A stretch of 64,000 bases of DNA, taken from positions 1 to 64,000 of the forward strand of contig NW_027417127.1 of assembly GCF_009905375.1 (NCBI RefSeq), given 5' to 3'. Position numbers and translations under genes: made by a program. This document shows positions 59,601-64,000 of the stretch, in pieces. Under the pieces are notes generated by a model. The model searched no databases and was not told the DNA's origin. It worked only from the letters and a program-made list of their open reading frames with translations. How positions within the stretch are numbered: position 1 is the first letter of the stretch; each line of letters starts with the position of its first letter. This DNA is from Apium graveolens (lineage: Eukaryota > Streptophyta > Magnoliopsida > Apiales > Apiaceae).

Positions 59601-60866
59601 TGGGCTCAGTGGGCGTCCATGATAGTGTAAGTGGCTCAGTGGGAGTCCATCAAATGCATAAGTGGCTGAGTGGCAGTCCAGCATAAGGTCCTATTGTGGC
59701 CAGGGTGATGACCAGTGGGGAATTCGTCCATCTACTAGTAGAAAAGGTTACTTATGGGTATCTTTGCCTGATCAGCAAGATATCTGGTTTATGCCAAAAT
59801 TCTTTTCCTTTCCAAAATTCATTGGATGTTTCAAACTCTGTTCATACTTCACATGACAGAGGTTTTCAGGAAATGTATAAAGGAAGATGTATATATGGAT
59901 ATATATATATATCAGAACTTAATGAAGTATATCATAACTTCATTTCCTTTAATAATATTTTAAAGATTTAATCTATTCAAATCTTGTCTTGTAGTCTCAT
60001 CTATGTGATGAACTGTTAAAAGCTCATTATACTTTGAACAATGGTAGTTCAAGGAGCTTTATAAATGATATAAGTGTAGTGAAGTATTTGGTTACTTCAT
60101 CTTTTAAACTTATATCTAGTTAATAATTGTCTTATGAATGGTAAAGATTTTCAGAAAAGCGTTGAGACAAGGTTAGATATATGAGATCACCTTGCAACGA
60201 TATTTTTTATACAGTTATACACTGGAACTCTGTGTGTATTATGCATGGAAGAAGACTTCCCATATTTTGAAAAGTATATATGTATATATACTGAATATTT
60301 TGCGACTTCATCGCATTAAGATATCAAACTTGGTTCATTTCTTTTGACCAAGACTTTCATGAGTACTATGAGAAGGCTCATATTGTTAATCATTATACAC
60401 ATTATTTTGGTGGGCTTGCTGCTCACCCTTGCTTTCTTCTTTCATCACACAACAACAGATAGAAAAGATGAACAGGACTAAGCTCCCAATTCGCAGGCGG
60501 ATAGGAAAATTCCGCAGTTTCCTGTAGGCGTGGATGTCGCTGTAGCTGAGGTAGGAACTACCAATAGGCTAGGTTTATAACTTATGATGTACCAGACTTA
60601 TGTATAATTATGAATTGTAATAATGGCAAAGAAATGTAAATTTATTCAGAAACCTTTTTAGGGCGTATTGACATATAATTGTGGAATAAAACGACTTGTG
60701 TTATTTTTTTAAGTATTCATCTCTGAGACTATAACTTGTGGTGTGTGTGTGTACATTATGGGGTCACAGTAAAGAGTAGTTGATTGTTTAATAAGATTGG
60801 GTGTTGTTATGGGAAGTGGAACTCGTGACAACCCGGATCCCCGACCCCGGATTTGGGGGTGTTACA
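56651..60866 (+). repeat. 3' LTR of inner Tekay copy (4,216 bp)
   Basis: Same ends as the 5' LTR. It is 50 bp longer mainly because of one extra 54 bp unit at about 58845-58900. TA-rich run at about 58736-58778. Confidence 0.92.
58826..59100 (+). repeat. 54 bp tandem repeat in Tekay LTR (about 5 units)
   Basis: Homologous to 48921-49140 with one extra unit (the unit reading GAGTACTTATGACTCC). Confidence 0.85.
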
Positions 60867-60871
60867 ACTTC
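60867..60871. repeat. Target site duplication, right copy (ACTTC)
   Basis: Matches 46738-46742. The outer element's sequence reads through when one copy is removed. Confidence 0.9.
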
Positions 60872-61441
60872 GATAACTTGAGATGAACCATAGGGGAATG
60901 CATGAAGGTTGGCATTTCACCCTTAATAGGGACAGTATGAGTTTTGACAGTATGAATTGAAAAAGATTAAGGTAACAACAACCTTTAAGGATCAGTGGAG
61001 AAATATTTCAGAAGTATATAGACAATGATTTTGGTATTAGTAAATGGTATCTTGATATGCCCTGTGCCTAGGGTGTACCTGATGAAGGATTTAAGGATAA
61101 CCTTAGAGGTTTTACAAGGAGAAAGGTAATATTCAAAGTTCTCAAGAATAGAAATTTTGATGAAGGAAATATGATGTAATTATAATAATGCCAGGTGGGG
61201 CACGTGCTGAACCATAAAAAAGTATAGATCGATCCAATGAGGGTCGAGATTGGTGAAAACAAGAAGGACCCAAGATAAGAGACGTCCTAAGTATGATCGA
61301 GAGTCAGCCGTGACAATGTTCACATCTAAAGACTAAGACAATGACTTATGGAAAAATGGTGATTTTTTTTCTCCTCACCAGGACTTAAGAAAAGCATTTT
61401 CACATAAGAAGTGATTGAAATGAGGTAGAAAATTTAGTTGG
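60867..61441 (+). other. Outer Tekay internal region, continuation
   Basis: It aligns with 53755-54345 of the inner copy (shared block GGCATTTCACCCTTAATAGG). No coding domain is readable. It stops at 61441 where a Tat LTR starts; GTTGG (61437-61441) is the expected target duplication. Confidence 0.8.
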
Positions 61442-62010
61442 TGTTATGGATAAAAAGCTAAGGTTATTATTCGCTGTATTTATTACTAAGACTCGGGAGC
61501 TCAAGGCCTTTAATGGCTGCTTTCGTGTATCGTAGCTTAATTCTGCCTTTACGAGATGCCTACGTATCTTTGTGAATTAGAGAATCAAGCCAAAAAACGT
61601 AGTTCTGATTTGTGTGGTGAGGCCCCTTATATAGATGTGGGAGTCCTTGAATTGGACTTGGTATAGGAGACTTGGTGGACAAGCCTCTGAATTAGGATAG
61701 ACTTAGGAGTCCTAGGAAGTAGGAAGATGATTCCTTATCCTTTTAGGTCCCCTTGAGGCTAATCTATAAGGATTTATATCCTTATCGGGACTTTTCTCAA
61801 TAGCTGATTTTTCCCTTATTAATTAATTACGAAATTAATTAATAATTAGGGATTTTGGGCCTTTTTTATTCCATCAAACCTGATCTGGTCCCTCAGGCTT
61901 AACCTATCTGGTCTGAGTATCATATATCTTTTTATTGGGCCTAGCAGCCCACAGCTTGTACAATTAATGTAGTATTTAATTATACAATCATAATTTATTT
62001 ATCCCTATCA
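61442..62010 (-). repeat. 3' LTR of the Tat-type element (569 bp)
   Basis: TG...CA on the - strand, with a purine-rich tract directly upstream. A TATA-like TATATAAGG on the - strand lies at 61633-61625, consistent with a promoter in this orientation. Confidence 0.68.
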
Positions 62011-62029
62011 TTTGCCCCCCAACTTTTGG
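62011..62029 (-). promoter_or_regulatory. Polypurine tract of the Tat-type element
   Basis: The - strand reads CCAAAAGTTGGGGGGCAAA directly before the LTR start. Confidence 0.65.
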
Positions 62030-62159
62030 GAAACATTGATTAGGTTTCGCAGAAGTTAAGTCTATTCGTTCCCTTACTGGGTTTCGTTTTTCCGTAAAGT
62101 GTGGAGTGACCTACACATTTACAATGAATTTTTCCTTTTATTCAGGAATTATCTTAATT

Positions 62160-62550
62160 TCCAGGAATTTTTCCCTTATTTCCGGGATTTTTCCCTAATT
62201 TTCTGGGATTTTCCCTAATTTTCTTGGATTTTTCCCTAATTTTCTAGGATTTTCCCTAATTTTCTGGGATTTTCCCTAATTTTCTGGGATTTTCCCTAAT
62301 TTTCTGGGATTTATCCTTAATTTTCTGGATTTTTCCTTAATTTCCTGGGATTTATCCTTAATTTTATGGATTTTTCCCTAATTTTCTGGGATTTATCCTT
62401 AATTTCTGGATTTTTCCCTAATTTCCTGGGATTTATCCTTAATTTTCTGGATTTTTCCCTAATTTCCTGGGATTTATCCTTAATTTCTGGATTTTTCCCT
62501 AATTTTCTGGCATTTACCCTTAATTTCTGGATTTTTCCATAATTTTCTGA
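62160..62550. repeat. 20-21 bp tandem repeat with 41 bp higher-order pattern
   Basis: About 20 units of TTTTCTGGGATTTTCCCTAA. From about 62300 onwards two variants alternate (one with GGGATTTATCCTTAA, one with GGATTTTTCCCTAA), so the effective period becomes 41 bp. It lies in the 3' untranslated zone of a Tat-type element. Confidence 0.9.
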
Positions 62551-62685
62551 AAATATTAGTATTTTTCAGAAATTATTTAAGGAATTTCCTTATTTTTCTG
62601 TAATTTTCCAGGAATTTTTCCCTCCCTTTTTCTTCTTTTTTCTTCCTTTTCTCTTTTCTTTTTTTTTCTTTTTTTTATGCAGATT

Positions 62686-63140
62686 TCGACCAGGAATCCA
62701 TTCGACCAGGATCCTGGTCGAATTAACCTTCATATTGCCCTGGTCGACAGGATTTCGGGTAGGATGGTTTCGATCAGGAATCCTGGTCGAATTTCGGCCA
62801 GGATTTTTCCTTTTTTTTTTTCAAGCTGAATTTTTCGACCAGGATTTCATTTCGGTCAGAATTTCATGCTTTTTGACCGAATTAGCCATCTTTTGTTGCC
62901 CAGGTCGACGTAAATTCGGGCAGGGACCATTCGATCAGGATTTTACTTTGCTTCCTGGTCGACAGGGTCAAAAAACGTTCTGGCATTCTGGTTGAATGAA
63001 ACAGTTATTTCCCCTTTTCGACCAGGAATTTCTGGTCAGGATCCTTCTCTTGATCGAAATAGCCCCTTGTTTCAGCCTTGGTCGAAGGAAAATCGACCTC
63101 AATGCAATCGACTAGGATCTTGGTGCAGGTTCTGATCGAA
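62686..63140. repeat. Dispersed CGACCAGG / CCTGGTCG palindromic motifs
   Basis: About 15 full or degenerate copies in about 450 bp, in both orientations. An example is TCGACCAGGATCCTGGTCGA (about 62703-62722), a perfect 20 bp palindrome. It lies between the tandem repeat and the antisense ORF promoter. Confidence 0.8.
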
Positions 63141-63558
63141 TTAGGTCAGGCTCCCCCCCCTTTTTTTTATTCTTTTACCTTGAAGTTGGGCCATACATCT
63201 GGGGTGGACTATCTTGGGTCCTTGATTTGGGCCTGGATTTCTTGGGCCACCCTCTTAATGGGTCTTCATCCAGGGCCCATTTCTTAAATCTGGGATTTTG
63301 TCTGTCAACTAATTGGGCCCTCTTTCTGGGCTTTCTTGGACTGGGCCTTTATCATGTTTTAATATCCAAAGCCCATTCAAACTTGGATTAGGTTTTAACT
63401 TTTAAGCCTGACTTCCAGAATATTCTGGAATTTCTATATCATTCCAGATTTTTCCATATTTTTCTAAGATTTTTCTAAAATAATCTGGAACATTCCAGAT
63501 CCTTCCATTTTTCGGCCCATATGGGCTTTTTTGAGGCCCAAATCCCCTTCTTCTTGGC

Positions 63559-63566
63559 TATAAAAA
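63559..63566 (+). promoter_or_regulatory. TATA-like box for the antisense ORF
   Basis: TATAAAAA lies 144 bp before the ATG at 63703, with a CT-rich leader between (63590-63680). The position fits a plant core promoter on the + strand, antisense to the element. Confidence 0.5.
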
Positions 63567-63702
63567 GGTGGGATGAGAGTGTGATTCCTCATACCTCTCA
63601 TTTCACTTCTCCACTCATCCTACAAATTTCTCCCTCTTCTCTTCCTTTAGTTTTTTTGGCCACTCCTCCCTTCAAGACTTTCAGGTTTTCTAGGCTTTAC
63701 TA

Positions 63703-64000
63703 ATGGCTGACAAGAATTCCGAGAGAGCGGCGAAGATTGCCTCGGCTTCAAAACGAGGTAAGGATATCGAGATCCGTTCTTCGTACATGTCTTTAATCGA
63801 TATGATTAATACTAGGGGGGATGAATATCCCTCTACTGCACATCTCGATTCTTTTAATCATTGTAACACTTGGCACAACATTGATTTCAATAAACTAAAT
63901 GCTCGTTATAACGTTCTTCCTCCTTTTAGATTAGTTCCAGTCTCTGGTGGTGACCGTACTTGCCACTGGAGACCTGACACTCTCTTCATTTACACAGATG
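63703..64000 (+). CDS. Antisense extra ORF of Tat-type element, N-terminal part
   Basis: Open from ATG 63703 to the window end (99 codons, truncated). It starts MADKNSERAAKIASASKRGK, then has a region with ARYNVLPPFRLVPVSGGDRTCHW that resembles the start of the plant 'putative gypsy type transposon' (Transposase_28-like) proteins. I recall that family only by pattern, so the match needs checking. It is read on the strand opposite to the LTR and polypurine tract. It may be an accessory protein; function unknown. Confidence 0.6.
   Translation, partial: MADKNSERAAKIASASKRGKDIEIRSSYMSLIDMINTRGDEYPSTAHLDSFNHCNTWHNIDFNKLNARYNVLPPFRLVPVSGGDRTCHWRPDTLFIYTD

Larger units (their letters stand above)
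46743..60866 (+). mobile_element. Complete inner Tekay-family element, 14.1 kb, non-autonomous
   Basis: Two long LTRs (46743-50908 and 56651-60866), PBS 50913-50924, polypurine tract 56638-56650 and a 5 bp target duplication (ACTTC). The internal 5.7 kb holds one open gag-like frame and decayed gag capsid and integrase pieces. No protease, RT or RNase H is readable. It inserted into a sister copy of the same family. It shares stops with that sister, so it was probably copied in trans from an already defective template. Confidence 0.92.
39875..61441 (+). mobile_element. Tekay element (outer copy), interrupted by a sister copy and by a Tat element
   Basis: 5' LTR 39875-44037, PBS 44042-44053, decayed internal region 44054-46742, then a complete sister element (46743-60866). 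Its own internal sequence resumes at 60867, aligns with the sister's 53755-54345, and is cut at 61442 by a Tat LTR. CAATC at 39870-39874 is its expected left target duplication in copia pol. Confidence 0.85.
61442..64000 (-). mobile_element. Tat-type Ty3/gypsy element, 3' end, - strand, running off the window
   Basis: On the - strand the order is: polypurine tract (62029-62011), LTR start TGATAGGGAT (62010), LTR end CCATAACA (61442). Inward (to the right) lies a tandem-repeat zone and then an ORF on the opposite strand of the element. Antisense extra ORFs next to a repeat-rich 3' region are a known property of the Tat lineage; the assignment rests on this architecture. Confidence 0.65.

Noticed and set aside
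61442..62010. Reading the right-hand element as + strand with a 5' LTR at 61442
   Set aside because: No PBS follows 62010 on the + strand, while a clear polypurine tract and LTR start are present on the - strand.
62160..62550. CRISPR-like array
   Set aside because: Units are contiguous 20-21 bp tandem copies without unique spacers, in a plant retrotransposon.
1..64000. Host protein-coding gene, tRNA or microRNA
   Set aside because: Every long open frame is explained by a retrotransposon domain or sits inside an element. No tRNA-like fold was noticed, and I could not run a search.

Overview
The window is plant nuclear DNA made entirely of transposable elements. I found no host gene, tRNA, rRNA or CRISPR array. 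All copia and gypsy families seen are plant lineages (SIRE/Maximus copia, another copia, Tekay chromoviruses, Athila and Tat). The families suggest a large-genome dicot, perhaps an asterid, but I cannot name the species.

The whole 64 kb can be read as one nested stack of LTR retrotransposons. The deepest layer is an Athila-like element on the + strand (29537-31711). A SIRE-like copia (27121-29536) inserted into its internal 3' region, and a second copy of that copia family (5' end 31712) inserted into its 3' LTR. Left side: a Tekay element on the - strand (6901-27120, LTR 23337-27120) sits inside the first copia. It was itself hit by a complete, very young 13.1 kb SIRE-type copia (8885-22005, TSD TACTT) and by an Athila copy (3851-6900, - strand). 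The Athila LTR is cut by another Tekay element, of which the 3' end and 3.7 kb LTR (3-3850) are in view. Right side: the second copia (31712 to about 34127) is interrupted by a third copia (about 34128-36813), which is interrupted by a - strand copia (36814-39874), then by a Tekay element (5' LTR 39875-44037). That last element holds a complete 14.1 kb sister copy (46743-60866, TSD ACTTC) and a - strand Tat-type element (61442 to the window end).

The best preserved element is the 13.1 kb copia. It has two 1,015 bp LTRs differing at 2 sites, an 808-residue Gag, a Pol with one frameshift in an A run, and a large separate ORF of 1,502 codons between pol and the 3' LTR. It also carries 39 exact copies of the 9-mer TCAACGGAT (either strand) in the LTRs, in gag, in the pol linker, between pol and ORF2 and inside ORF2, often as inverted pairs. 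This dispersed motif is the most unusual signal in the window. An analogous but weaker family-specific motif (TCAGAACTT) occurs in the two related copia copies, and a CGACCAGG palindrome cluster occurs in the Tat element.

The complete Tekay copy shows decayed gag-pol between long LTRs and shares inactivating stops with the copy it inserted into. It looks like a non-autonomous family copied in trans. The Tat element shows a 3' LTR and polypurine tract on the - strand, a hypervariable tandem-repeat zone, and an antisense ORF with its own TATA-like box that runs off the window end.
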